Positions 1 through 8,427 of a stretch of DNA of 40,205 bases are shown here, piece by piece (within the stretch, counting starts at the first letter, position 1; every line of letters starts with the position of its first letter). The translations under genes were made by a program, and so were the position numbers. Origin of the DNA: Bacteroidia bacterium (GTDB taxonomy: Bacteria > Bacteroidota > Bacteroidia > NS11-12g > UBA9320); NCBI GenBank assembly GCA_020053795.1, contig JAGVMN010000061.1, positions 1 to 40,205 on the forward strand. Reading direction: 5' to 3'. The notes beneath the pieces are model-generated. The model made no database searches. It saw nothing but the letters and a program-made list of their open reading frames with translations, and was not told the DNA's origin.

Positions 1-1124
1 AGCTTGACAATAAGACTTCCAGCACCCCACGTTAATGTGTCCAGCACCTTGGGTCTGTAAAACCAGCGGAGTTGAAATGAGGTAGTTATAGAGGCTGCAA
101 ACAATTCAGAATTTCTGCTTGATCCCGGGGACATACCGCTGGGGTATCCCGGTGCAATTTTTTTGCTGCCCCAATTCAGGCTGTCCTTAAAGAAACCTCC
201 AATAAATAAATTATTGCCATCAGACGTAAGACAGTTTATGTAGAGAATATTTTGATTATACAAACTGAATCGCTTTTTATAATTGCCTAAAGAGTCGGCT
301 TCAATCACAAACCCTCCTGGTGATTGAATGGTGTCGTTATTAATTTTTATTAATTGATTACCCTGACAAATTCCTGAGAAATAAAGACTCCGATTCAAAA
401 TAATCATTCTTGAAATGAAGAAAGCGTTTCCGATATTAGGGCTGAATAGGTAATTAGACCAAACCATATTCCCATTTGATGGATTAATTTCTCCAAAAAC
501 ATGAGTGTCAACATTTGGACTCAAGTTGTAAGTTGTCGATCCTAATGTGGTTCGGTCTCTTGTGGTACAAACAAAATAAAGGTGGTTTTCGTTATAAATC
601 ATGCCATGTCCATAATTTCTGCTTCCCGCTGATTTTGAATTACCAGTTTGAGTTATCCATTTCAAATTGAAATTCTGATCATATTTGAGGAAAATAATCC
701 TACCGTTTGCTGAATCCAAAGAAAGAGAATCAACTTTATTAATACCGTTCAAATAACCCTGAACATAGTAATTGCCTTCAATGTCACGTGCCATTTGCTC
801 TTTAGAGCAATCAAAAGTGCCGAGGTATTTCGCCTTGGCAACCCTACCATTTGTGTCAACCCTAACCATGAAAATGCCAGGAAATGGGTAATCATTTATA
901 TCACGTATGAATTCAAAGGTATCAAATCTAACTGTATCAGGAATTGTATTATGCCAACCTGAAAATATATAAAGTGATGTGCTACCTCCATTGGGCTCTG
1001 CACAAAGTGTTATGGTATGAGACGAAGGTATGCCTGCTCCAAAAGTCCTCAGCCATTCAAAGTTTTGAGCATTGCAATAATTGATTGTGGTCAAAAAAGT
1101 CAAAAACGAGATATATTTTGTCAC
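1..1124 (-). CDS. Secreted propeller-like protein, 3' end beyond window
   Basis: The minus strand is open from 1124 to the left edge, so the C-terminus is missing. The likely start is GTG at 1124-1122, because an in-frame stop lies about 40 nt upstream and no ATG falls between. The N-terminus MTKYISFLTFLTTINYCNAQ is a signal peptide ending at an Ala-Gln site typical of Bacteroidota. The mature part opens NFEWLRTFGAG, like the NFQWAKSIGG opening of the propeller protein at 10.6 kb, followed by phrases such as GIFMVRVDTNGRV and IIFLKYDQNFNLKW that recall SBBP-type blades, though repeat spacing is looser. A T9SS tail is expected but lies outside the window. Inference: exported or cell-surface beta-propeller protein of unknown function. 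The gene is surely coding; the family assignment is moderate. Confidence 0.7.
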   Translation of the reverse strand, partial: MTKYISFLTFLTTINYCNAQNFEWLRTFGAGIPSSHTITLCAEPNGGSTSLYIFSGWHNTIPDTVRFDTFEFIRDINDYPFPGIFMVRVDTNGRVAKAKYLGTFDCSKEQMARDIEGNYYVQGYLNGINKVDSLSLDSANGRIIFLKYDQNFNLKWITQTGNSKSAGSRNYGHGMIYNENHLYFVCTTRDRTTLGSTTYNLSPNVDTHVFGEINPSNGNMVWSNYLFSPNIGNAFFISRMIILNRSLYFSGICQGNQLIKINNDTIQSPGGFVIEADSLGNYKKRFSLYNQNILYINCLTSDGNNLFIGGFFKDSLNWGSKKIAPGYPSGMSPGSSRNSELFAASITTSFQLRWFYRPKVLDTLTWGAGSLIVK

Positions 1125-1427
1125 TTGTTCATTTATGATGTTAAGGAACCATAAGATGCGAATTTAGATAGTAGCTCGAGATTATTTGCTTTTCCGTGCT
1201 GTCGGGTGTTCCCACCCGACAGTTTCCGTGTTGACGGGTGCTCCCATCCGACAGTTATGTGATTTATTGAATATTGTTCAAACATGTCTCCAGCGGATTC
1301 ATTACAAACTTAGACTAAGAACTGTCACAAACAAGGTCTTAAAATCTATTTTGGGAATATGACTTTGAAATGACTTTGATTGCCTTCTATTAGTCTGAAT
1401 GAATTTCACATTCTTATATATTACCTC
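1125..1427. other. Non-coding gap between smpB and propeller gene
   Basis: No credible reading frame was found. The gap holds the paired hairpins at 1199-1254, described separately. The rest is AT-rich and unremarkable. It separates the 3' end of smpB from the start of the truncated propeller gene, both on the minus strand, so it should contain the smpB transcript end and the promoter of the propeller gene, but I could not place either securely. Confidence 0.5.
1199..1254. repeat. Two adjacent REP-like hairpins
   Basis: The first unit has perfect 10-bp arms, CTGTCGGGTG (1199-1208) and CACCCGACAG (1213-1222), around a TTCC loop. The second unit, 1231-1254, repeats the design with a CTCC loop and several arm mismatches. 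Paired hairpins in an intergenic gap resemble REP/BIME elements or a duplicated factor-independent stop signal; no T-tract follows, so repeat or mRNA-protecting stem is the better reading. Confidence 0.6.
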
Positions 1428-1898
1428 TCATAGCTTCACCATCTTCACCGCCTCCATCTCCCTTTTTAAATCCTTTTGTTTCAGGTCGTGGCGTTTGTCG
1501 TAGAGTTTTTTGCCCTTGGCCAGGGCTATTTCTATTTTGGCATAGCCGGATTCGGAAAAGAAAAGCCGCACGGGAATGAGGGCATAGCCTTTCTCTTTCA
1601 TCTTATGTCCGATCTTTTTTAGTTCTTTTTTATTCAGCAGCAATAGTCTGTCCCGCAAAGGATCCTGTGGCATATAGCCTGCATTTTGAAAACCGGAGAT
1701 GTGCAGGTTGCGTATGATCAGAATGTTGTTTTCCAACAGGCAAAAGGCCTCGCTCATATTGGCGTTGCCGAGTCTGACAGATTTTACTTCAGGACCGGTG
1801 AGCACAACTCCGGCGGTGAATTTCTGTTCCAGAAAAAACTCATGCCCGGCCTTTCGGTTTCTGATCTCAGTGATCCTAAGCTTTTTCTCTTTGCTCAT
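1428..1898 (-). CDS. smpB: SsrA-binding protein SmpB
   Basis: SmpB binds tmRNA and brings it to stalled ribosomes for trans-translation. The 156-aa length fits the family. The conserved core is visible: NRKAGHEFFLEQKFTAGVVL near the N-terminus, GPEVKSVR around residues 35-42, the LLENNILIIRNLHISGF strand, and the basic tail KGKKLYDKRHDLKQKD that inserts into the ribosome. The ATG at 1898 lies inside the 3' end of the thioesterase gene, overlapping it by 23 nt, which suggests translational coupling. The tmRNA gene (ssrA) is not in this window. Confidence 0.96.
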   Translation of the reverse strand: MSKEKKLRITEIRNRKAGHEFFLEQKFTAGVVLTGPEVKSVRLGNANMSEAFCLLENNILIIRNLHISGFQNAGYMPQDPLRDRLLLLNKKELKKIGHKMKEKGYALIPVRLFFSESGYAKIEIALAKGKKLYDKRHDLKQKDLKREMEAVKMVKL

Positions 1899-2286
1899 TC
1901 AGGTTTTCAATAATTCGGTTGAAACGGTTTTTGTCAATAATCTTTTGTCCGGTTCGGCCTTCGGCTAATAATCGTTCCCCTGCAAATGCCTTATAGGAGC
2001 ATATCACTTTATTGCCTTTCACCTCTTCTAATACCGATTCTATATGCACGGTTTCTCCAATCAATGCCGGAGAGCGATGTTCAATATGAAGAAAAGTACC
2101 AATGCCTTCCTCATGTTCTTCTTTCATCTCTAAAACGAACAAGCGACCTGCCCATTCAGCATCTCTTCCGAGGGCGAAGGTAGCATAGAAAGGATGCACC
2201 TGTCCGCTGTCGAAAGTAGCTGTCTCGTCCAGTTGAACAATTTTTTCGTAAATCTTGATGTCTCCGGGTTTGAAAGGATTTTTCAT
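1876..2286 (-). CDS. FlK-like hotdog-fold thioesterase
   Basis: A 136-aa protein with the layout of the fluoroacetyl-CoA thioesterase-like hotdog family: PGDIKIYEKIVQLDETATFDSG at the N-terminus, then AEWAGRLFVLEM on the putative central helix, HIEHRSPALIGETVHIESVLEEVKGNKVICSYKAF over the central strands, and EGRTGQKII near the end. Members hydrolyse acyl-CoA or similar thioesters in the cytoplasm; the physiological substrate cannot be told from sequence. The gene overlaps the start of smpB by 23 nt, so the two are probably co-transcribed. Homologues next to other genes are often annotated only as thioesterase family protein, and I would not go further. Confidence 0.78.
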   Translation of the reverse strand: MKNPFKPGDIKIYEKIVQLDETATFDSGQVHPFYATFALGRDAEWAGRLFVLEMKEEHEEGIGTFLHIEHRSPALIGETVHIESVLEEVKGNKVICSYKAFAGERLLAEGRTGQKIIDKNRFNRIIENLNEQREKA

Positions 2287-2504
2287 TTGGTCTTTCTCTG
2301 CAAAAATACCTGTAGTTATTGCTCAGACCTAAAACATGTGAGATAATCCTGAAGAATGTAATCTTCATTAATGCTTTCAGAATAGTAGCCCTAAAGTTAC
2401 GTAATAACTTGCGACATTTTAGATGCGAATAGACAAGACATGTTAACTCTGTCTCTATATAGTTAATAACTTCATTTTCATCCCGAAGTTTCGGGATCAA
2501 ATCC
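2287..2504. other. Gap with unexplained minus-strand protein-like frame
   Basis: Between the kinase and the thioesterase a minus-strand frame is open from about 2500 into the thioesterase gene. Its first ~65 residues lie in the gap and look protein-like (it opens IPKLRDENEVINYIETE and later has HLKCRKLLRN), yet it has no ATG at its 5' end, only TTG at 2500. The 5' end coincides with a perfect palindrome at 2480-2497. It may be a dispersed repeat or gene relic; I do not recognise the family. Confidence 0.35.
2480..2497. repeat. Perfect inverted repeat ATCCCGAA/TTCGGGAT
   Basis: Arms ATCCCGAA (2480-2487) and TTCGGGAT (2490-2497) are separated by two bases. It lies 7 nt beyond the kinase stop, so it could act as a 3' stem for the kinase transcript, but no T-run follows. 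It also forms the 5' boundary of the unexplained frame in the same gap. Confidence 0.55.
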
Positions 2505-2912
2505 TCAAATTAGTTTCACTTTATACTTCCCCGCCATTTTTTCTACTTGTTCATTTGAAATTTCGTGGATGTTTGTATTACCATGTCGGTTTTCGATCGT
2601 CATCACAAAAATGAGATAACCGAACTCTGCTGCCATTTTAAAGTAAGGTTCCATTTCCCATTCGAGGGTAAAGGTGTTGTCCACGAAGACTTTCGGATAC
2701 CCTGAAGACAGGCTTGCTCTTGTCTGTTCTTCGCAGTTTTTGTAGGCCAGATGGTTTTTGTCGTATTCAAATTGGTATGCCTCTGTTTCAGGATTGGTGA
2801 AATAACTGTCTATAGAATGAACGGGGTATTTGCCCTCTTCACTTAAAACATTGGCGATGGTCGTTTTGCCGCTGCCCGGTAAACCGCGAAGAAGAATCAG
2901 GGATTTATCCAT
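2505..2912 (-). CDS. Small P-loop NTPase/kinase, N4BP2-like
   Basis: A 135-aa protein that begins with a strand and a Walker A motif GLPGSGKTT (residues 10-18), followed by HSIDSYF, which fits the acidic position of the polynucleotide-kinase/Zeta-toxin-like P-loop kinases, and VFVDNTFTLEWEMEPYFKMA, the second conserved block with a DNT motif. The pattern resembles the kinase domain of N4BP2 and of small bacterial AAA-type ATP-binding proteins. The substrate is unknown (RNA/DNA 5' ends or a small molecule). Its ATG lies 6 nt after the carbonic anhydrase stop, so the two form an operon. No partner antitoxin gene is adjacent, which argues against a toxin-antitoxin role. Confidence 0.75.
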   Translation of the reverse strand: MDKSLILLRGLPGSGKTTIANVLSEEGKYPVHSIDSYFTNPETEAYQFEYDKNHLAYKNCEEQTRASLSSGYPKVFVDNTFTLEWEMEPYFKMAAEFGYLIFVMTIENRHGNTNIHEISNEQVEKMAGKYKVKLI

Positions 2913-2918
2913 TCCTGT

Positions 2919-3647
2919 TTATTCCAGAAACGTGACAACTCCTGTTTCCATATCATAATCGGCCCCGACAATTTTGATTTCCCCCTTTTCTTCCATTTCA
3001 CTCAGTATCTGACTTTTTTCCCTGATAGTCCTTATGGCCAAATGAACATTCTGAAGACAAACCGAGTGAACGAAATCTTTGTTCTTGCCCGACCTGTTTT
3101 TGTCAACGACGAGAACACTGTCTATAGCCGGCTTTATTTTGGCCAAAAGATTGGTAACATTTCCCAATTTAACTTCGTCAATGGCAGATTTAATGGCCCC
3201 GCAATACTCATGTCCCAGCACAATCACCACCTTTGCCCCGGCGACCTTGCAACCAAATTCTATACTTCCCAGAATGTCTTCATTCACCACATTACCTGCA
3301 ACCTTGGCAATAAAAAGATCACCAATGCCCTTGTCGAAAATATCTTCAACAGTCACCCTTGAATCTATGCAGGCCAACACCACTGCTTTTGGGTACTGAC
3401 CCAGAACGGCATGCCGAACCTGAGCAGAATGATCGCGAAGGGTCAGACTGCCGTTGACAAACCGCTTGTTGCCCGCTTTCAGTGAATCTATGATCATGTC
3501 AGGCGTCAATCTTTTTTGTTCTTCTTCGGTTAAAACAGTTTCTACTAACGGCATTAATTGACGATCTGCCAATCGCAATTTTTTATTGCTATCCGGAATA
3601 CAGGCAGCTAAGGTTATTAAATACAGACCGATTTGAGTGATTTTCAT
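2919..3647 (-). CDS. Beta-carbonic anhydrase, predicted lipoprotein
   Basis: Catalyses CO2 + H2O to bicarbonate and a proton. The beta-class zinc site is complete: C93, D95 and R97 in ACIDSR, and H146 and C149 in GHEYCG. The N-terminus MKITQIGLYLITLAAC carries a lipobox (LAAC, lipid Cys16), so the enzyme should be membrane-anchored outside the cytoplasm, unlike the common cytoplasmic beta-CA. The 242-aa length fits one catalytic domain plus a short linker. It is the first gene of a pair with the P-loop kinase, 6 nt downstream. An envelope role such as bicarbonate supply or pH control is inferred, not shown. Confidence 0.9.
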   Translation of the reverse strand: MKITQIGLYLITLAACIPDSNKKLRLADRQLMPLVETVLTEEEQKRLTPDMIIDSLKAGNKRFVNGSLTLRDHSAQVRHAVLGQYPKAVVLACIDSRVTVEDIFDKGIGDLFIAKVAGNVVNEDILGSIEFGCKVAGAKVVIVLGHEYCGAIKSAIDEVKLGNVTNLLAKIKPAIDSVLVVDKNRSGKNKDFVHSVCLQNVHLAIRTIREKSQILSEMEEKGEIKIVGADYDMETGVVTFLE

Positions 3648-3704
3648 TTTAATACAATTATTCGAATGGAAGGGATCTTAATTCTGCGTGCAAAGAAAAC
3701 AACC

Positions 3705-5420
3705 TCAACGCAAAAACCAACACTTCACAATTTTGCCGGCATGCACCTCATAGATGGCAACGGCGTGCACCAAATCCCCATTGGGCTTTATCCCGGTAAC
3801 AATCTCGCGGTCTATCACTCGGTTTCCAATGGTGATTCTATTCTCAATGGTGCAGTGCAAAGTTGGTAATTCCTTAAACATTTTTCCATACCTCGCTCTC
3901 ATGGCGGTTTCTCCTTCCATCAACAATTCACCGGTGCTGAAATCGTAAATTTTACAGTCTGCAGAAAAGCAGTTCATAAAGGCATCTATGTCACGTGCAT
4001 TGTAGGCATTCACCTGCTGTTGCACCAGATCTTCAGGTTTCTGAATGATGAGATTTTTCCGGCTAACCATTTGCCCTTTTAGAATGAGGGTATCCCAATC
4101 AAACAGATTTTTGTAATTGTCAATCGGGTTGGCGTTGAGGAGCACAAAGTCAGCCGATTTTCCCGGTTCTATAATACCCAGTGTTTTATCCATGCCCATG
4201 ACCTTTGCCCCGTTCAGAGTGGAATAGGTCAACAATTGCCAATTGCTAAGGCCGGCGTCATGCATGATCTCCATCTCACGGGCAACGGCAGGCCCATGTG
4301 GTGTCCCGATATTCCCGGCATCGGTTCCTGTGGCAATCGTCACCCCTGCATCAGCAAGGATTTTCAGATTTTTCATGGCAACAGGAGACGGTCCGGGTTC
4401 GCTGGTGTCACTCAACATTTGTCTGAAACGGGCACTCAGCAAACTGTCGGGCACCTTCCTCATCTCAAAAAGACTTTTCAAAATCTCCTGATCAGACCAT
4501 TCGTACTCGAGAGGCGTTAACTCTGTTTTGTTGCTGAATGTTTCGGCATATCCTTCCCTGACAGCAATCGTTGGGATATAAATGGTTTTCCTGTCCTGAA
4601 GCAGTTTGATGAAAGCGGCATCCACTTCTTTATCAAATACACTGTGAACCAAAATATCGGCTCCTTCTTTCACCACTAATCGGGCGACTTCCAACTCCGT
4701 GGCGTGCACCGCCACCCGAAATCTATTTTTTTTGCTTTAGGCCACAACAGCCCTGAATATCGGAAGGTATTGTACGGGGGTTTCGCCTTTCAAAACGATA
4801 TACCAGACTTTGATAAAATCGGGTTTATAAGGAATCTGTTTTCTGACCAAAGCAGCAGCGGCTTCGGGTGTTGTAACTTTGATAATCGGCGGGTCGAGGG
4901 TGTCGAGATTGGGAGGGCTATAGGTAGAAATCAAAGGGCCGGCAACCGCCAAATGCGGTGCAAGAGCCGACTTTCGGGACAAATCCCTGACATCGAAATT
5001 CCAGAAGGGGCCGCCGCAATCTACCACTCCGGTAACCCCGCAGGCGAGATATCGGAGCATTTGTTCATACACGTGTTCCTTTGTCCAAACGATTTCTTCG
5101 GAATAGGGTTTCAGGGTATTGAGGTTGATGGCATCCGGTCTGGTGAAAAGGCTTCCACTCTGAAAGAAATGAACGTGGGCATCAATCAATCCCGGAACGG
5201 TATATCTACCTTTCCCGTCAATAAGTTTGGCATTTGCCGGCGGTTTCAGGTTTTTGCCAACCTGAAATATCACAGAATCCTTTATCAGAATATCTTGTGC
5301 GGGTATCAGTTTTTGATTGACCACATCTGCTACTGTGACATTGCGAATGAGAGTGTATTGCTGTGCCGATGATTGTAAACTCATAAACACTGCAGAAATA
5401 ACCAGAAGAAGGTTGTTCAT
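3705..5420 (-). pseudogene. Amidohydrolase-SnoaL fusion split by an in-frame TAA
   Basis: A metal-dependent amidohydrolase with a signal peptide (MNNLLLVISAVFMSLQSSAQ) and a C-terminal SnoaL/NTF2-like domain (about the last 110 residues, from EDLVQQQVNAYNARDIDAF). Metal ligands appear in order: HVH in LIDAHVHF, a probable carboxylated Lys in PDFIKVW, His in AVHATELE, His in LVHS, Asp in TGTDAGN. A TAA at 4739-4737 interrupts the frame between FRAVVA and SKKNRFRVAVHATELE; both halves are in the same frame, 24 nt apart, so this is a point nonsense change and not an indel. The first half keeps only HVH and Lys, so neither half should be active alone. The downstream half could restart at GTG 4715 but would lack a signal peptide. 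Sequencing error or readthrough remain possible. Confidence 0.85.
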
Positions 5421-5616
5421 ATTTTTTGGATATTATGCTCCTTTGCAAACTTACCCCGTTTTATAAAATGACCCAAGTCCTAAATTCCAAGCTTCAAGTC
5501 TCAAGGAAAATTTTCAAAAGGATTGACTTGTAATCATTCGTTCATGGTTCTTATCTCTTGGAAATTGGTGCATGAAATTTGGGTCTTGGAACTTAACAAG
5601 CTTATGGAACCACAAA
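5421..5616. repeat. Gap with related CCAAG-rich ends (possible dispersed repeat)
   Basis: From about 5470 to 5602 the ends are imperfectly inverted: the left end reads ACCCAAGTCCTAAATTCCAAG and the right end read in reverse gives GTTCCAAGACCCAAATTTC. Short C/AAATTCCAAG-type units recur within the left end. It lies between the amidohydrolase start and the M1 relic and has no credible gene. It may be a decayed dispersed repeat. Confidence 0.35.
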
Positions 5617-7240
5617 TCATACCGGGTCATAACTCTGACAATGCACCGAAATGCCGGCAAAATACATGCCCTGCTTCAGTCGTTTTTCCTTCATTTGAAA
5701 CTGTGTTTTATCACCTTTAAGTTTTATCCTTTTTACTACTTTGCCTGTCATATACGTAATTTCCATGCATACTTCGCTTTCAAGCGGCTCATATTCGAAA
5801 TTGATCAGTCCGTCACTCGGATTGGGAAATACCTTCATGCTGATAGTTGATAATGGCTCGACTATACCGGAAGTTTTCGAATTCCAAACTTCAAATGAAT
5901 ATTGACTTTTTTTTAAATGATGGCTTGTTAACGTTCCTTTTTTATGCAAGCCGTTTCATCCACAGACCTTGTCTTATGAGACATCAACATCCGGCGTACT
6001 ATTGCATGATCGCGATACAATAAATACTAATCTGTCGTCATGCTAAATAGCATGCTCATCATCCGAATAGCCGATTGCATAATTGGTTCCGTTAACTCGC
6101 CCGTTATATTCCAATTGTGCGATTGCATTGAACCCCTGTGGCCAAATTCCGTCAACATTCCAGTATCGGCGGGTACTTAATTGCACACCGGGTGTGTTCA
6201 GATAATAATGATCCGGACTGACCCAGTAGTGTTCAACCCTAATTAATGCCGAATCCTTGAGTTCTTTAACATCAATGTTTTATAATGCATCACAAGTGTT
6301 GTAGGCTTTTTTTCTTTTGCAATGAACCATTTATCGGTTATGGCATCGCTTAGTTTTTCATCAAAATTCAGGGATAGATATATCGGGGTAAACGGCGTTA
6401 GAATAAAATAGGTGCTATCTTCACCGCTGATCAAATACAGTGTGCGTTTCAGATTTTATATCCTTATCGAAGAGTCTCACTTCCACTGGAACACGACAAC
6501 AAAATGGCGTTGCCAACTTCAACATTTGTTTGATTCTCAATGCCATTTTCACTATTAGTTCCTGCTTACGATCATCGGATTCAAGTACATAGAAAGTTTG
6601 AAATCCACGACTTTCAATACAGTATTTGAAAAACAATTCAGACTTTTTGTGTCGTGTTTTTGAAAGATATTTTTCAAATCGGTCGTTTGGGCACTGCCGA
6701 ATTTGTTGGTTATCATGAAGTCTTTGCAGACATTGAAAAGGTCGAATCGCCCATGTATCCCATCAGTGTATGTTTCAAATCGGATCTTTTCTCGTAAACG
6801 ATCAAGCCATACGTCCGTCCGGTCATGATCAACACCACTTACCGCCAGGCCTTTACATCTCACAAGTGGCAATTATTCAACACATTTTTGCGAATGGAAG
6901 AAACATTCTAAAAGTATCTCTCTTTGCCGTAAACCCATTCCGGGAAAGCACTTTCGGAGTATGCAACCCCTGTTACATGAATCCACATTAACTGTGCTTC
7001 GATACAATTAACATTAAACCCTTCACTTATAGTCCGGTAACCGAATCAACGGTAAATCCCCAAAGTTCCAATTGCAAGGTATCTTTTGGCAGTGTGAGGG
7101 TGAAATTAATGATAGCCGAGGGTATAATTTTTTTACCAACGCAATCGAGGTAGTAGATGTTGATGTGGTAATGCGAAAAAAGCCACCACAGAAATATGGG
7201 CTTTAGATTCTTGAATTACTGTTGACATGCTAAACTGCAT
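5617..7240 (-). pseudogene. Decayed M1 metallopeptidase with T9SS tail
   Basis: Fragments in shifting minus-strand frames line up with the order of a Bacteroidota M1 aminopeptidase-like secreted protein. N-terminal domain near 7030-7175 (YHINIYYLDC...FTLTLPKDTLQLELWGFTVDSV); post-active-site region near 6800-7010 (IEAQLMWIHVTG, SIRKNVLNNCHL, then TYGLIVYEKRSDLKHTLMGYMGDS); helical region near 6430-6730 (FFKYCIESRGFQTFYV); LSDAITDKWFIAKE near 6320; RVEHYWVSPD...RYWNVDGIWPQGF near 6070-6240; and a T9SS sorting domain (VFPNPSDGLINFEYEP...GMYFAGI) at 5617-5860. At least five frame changes or stops are needed, and the HExxH zinc site is gone: N-domain text runs straight into post-site text, indicating an internal deletion of several hundred residues. 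Non-functional. Confidence 0.82.
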
Positions 7241-7354
7241 AATGATTATCCACTTATTGATCATGCGTTTCTTTGCTTTCTGTTTCGAACTTCAGCCTGT
7301 CTCCATGTTGTCTTAAAAAAATCAATTACATTCGTGGAACCAAAAGTACATAAA

Positions 7355-8407
7355 ATGATCAAATCAGGTCTTTTTTCGCTTTCAGCCCTTTTTGTTTCAC
7401 TGCAAACAATGGCACAAATCACCATCACCCAGGCTCACATGCCTTCCACCGGCGATACCATCAGATACACCGAAGCACCGGTCATTGGTCTGCCGGATTA
7501 TACCACCACCGGAACAAATTATACCTGGGATTTTACTCAGCTTGGCATCAATGGTCAGGCACTTTATGAATATAAAAATTCGGCTTTGACACCCTATATC
7601 CTCAACTTCGGTTTTTCGGCTTTAGGGCTGAAGATAGCCGATACTATTGGAATAGCACAAATACAACTGATCAACTTATACAATTTTTTCAAGAAAAGTG
7701 CATCCGGATTCGAAAATGTGGGTGTCGGGTTCCAATATGCCGCTTTACCCATTCCCCAAAGTGGAAAACATGATGACCCTGATGAGATATATTCGTTTCC
7801 CTTGAATTACAACAATTCAACAAATACTACTTTCAGTATCACAATCCCAATATCAGTTGGCGTTCCGATTGGCAACTATTACCAAAGCGGCACCCGCCAA
7901 ACTATTGTTGATGGTTGGGGAAAAATATCCACCCCATACGCTTCAGACATAAATTGTCTGCGGGTGAAAGCCATTGTCAATCAGAGGGACTCGGTTAATC
8001 TAAGCACTCCACCTGTTGATTTTGCTATTGACCAAAAACGGATAGAGTATAAATGGCTCAGTACAACAGAGAAAATACCAATACTTGAAATAACCGGTAA
8101 TGAAGTTCTTGGAAATTTCACTCCACTGACGGTAAGATACCGGGACAAATTCCGCGAGGGTACGCTATCCATATCCGAAATCCTAAAGACTGTTGAAGTA
8201 TATCCAAATCCGGTAACAGATATGCTTTTTGTTTCAAGTTTTACCGGAAGTTATATTCTTACCGACTCTTACGGTGTTATGCTTGATTCGGGAATCTTAG
8301 ACCAAAACTCTTTTACAATTCCATTTCAGGACTACGCAAAAGGCATGTATTTGCTGAAAATGATTCATGAAAAAGAACAAAGCACTATTATAAAGATCAT
8401 TAAATAA
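7355..8407 (+). CDS. T9SS-sorted secreted protein, unknown function
   Basis: A 350-aa protein from the ATG at 7355 (signal peptide MIKSGLFSLSALFVSLQTMAQ); an in-frame GTG at 7334 is less likely. The mature part opens ITITQAHMPSTGDTIRYT and contains TWDFTQLG, a pattern common in Bacteroidota secreted proteins of unknown role. The C-terminal ~75 residues form a T9SS sorting domain (VEVYPNPVTDMLFVSSF...GMYLLKMIHEKEQSTIIKIIK), so the protein should be exported by Sec, then T9SS, and be released or surface-attached. A weak -7-like box TACATTCG just upstream, near 7328-7335, would give a very short leader and favours the ATG over the GTG. Next gene starts 20 nt downstream, likely the same operon. 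Confidence 0.88.
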   Translation: MIKSGLFSLSALFVSLQTMAQITITQAHMPSTGDTIRYTEAPVIGLPDYTTTGTNYTWDFTQLGINGQALYEYKNSALTPYILNFGFSALGLKIADTIGIAQIQLINLYNFFKKSASGFENVGVGFQYAALPIPQSGKHDDPDEIYSFPLNYNNSTNTTFSITIPISVGVPIGNYYQSGTRQTIVDGWGKISTPYASDINCLRVKAIVNQRDSVNLSTPPVDFAIDQKRIEYKWLSTTEKIPILEITGNEVLGNFTPLTVRYRDKFREGTLSISEILKTVEVYPNPVTDMLFVSSFTGSYILTDSYGVMLDSGILDQNSFTIPFQDYAKGMYLLKMIHEKEQSTIIKIIK

Positions 8408-8427
8408 CCATCACAAAAAATAAAGAA

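Noticed and set aside
2505-2912. Zeta-toxin/kinase toxin-antitoxin module
   Set aside because: The P-loop kinase has no adjacent small antitoxin gene and lies in an operon with carbonic anhydrase.
4715-4745. Frameshift in the amidohydrolase at the poly-A run
   Set aside because: Both halves are in the same frame when counted across the A run, so the defect is a stop codon and not an indel.
4704-5372. 222-codon plus-strand open frame
   Set aside because: It lies antisense to the amidohydrolase, which has clear motifs and a signal peptide; the frame has no recognisable features.
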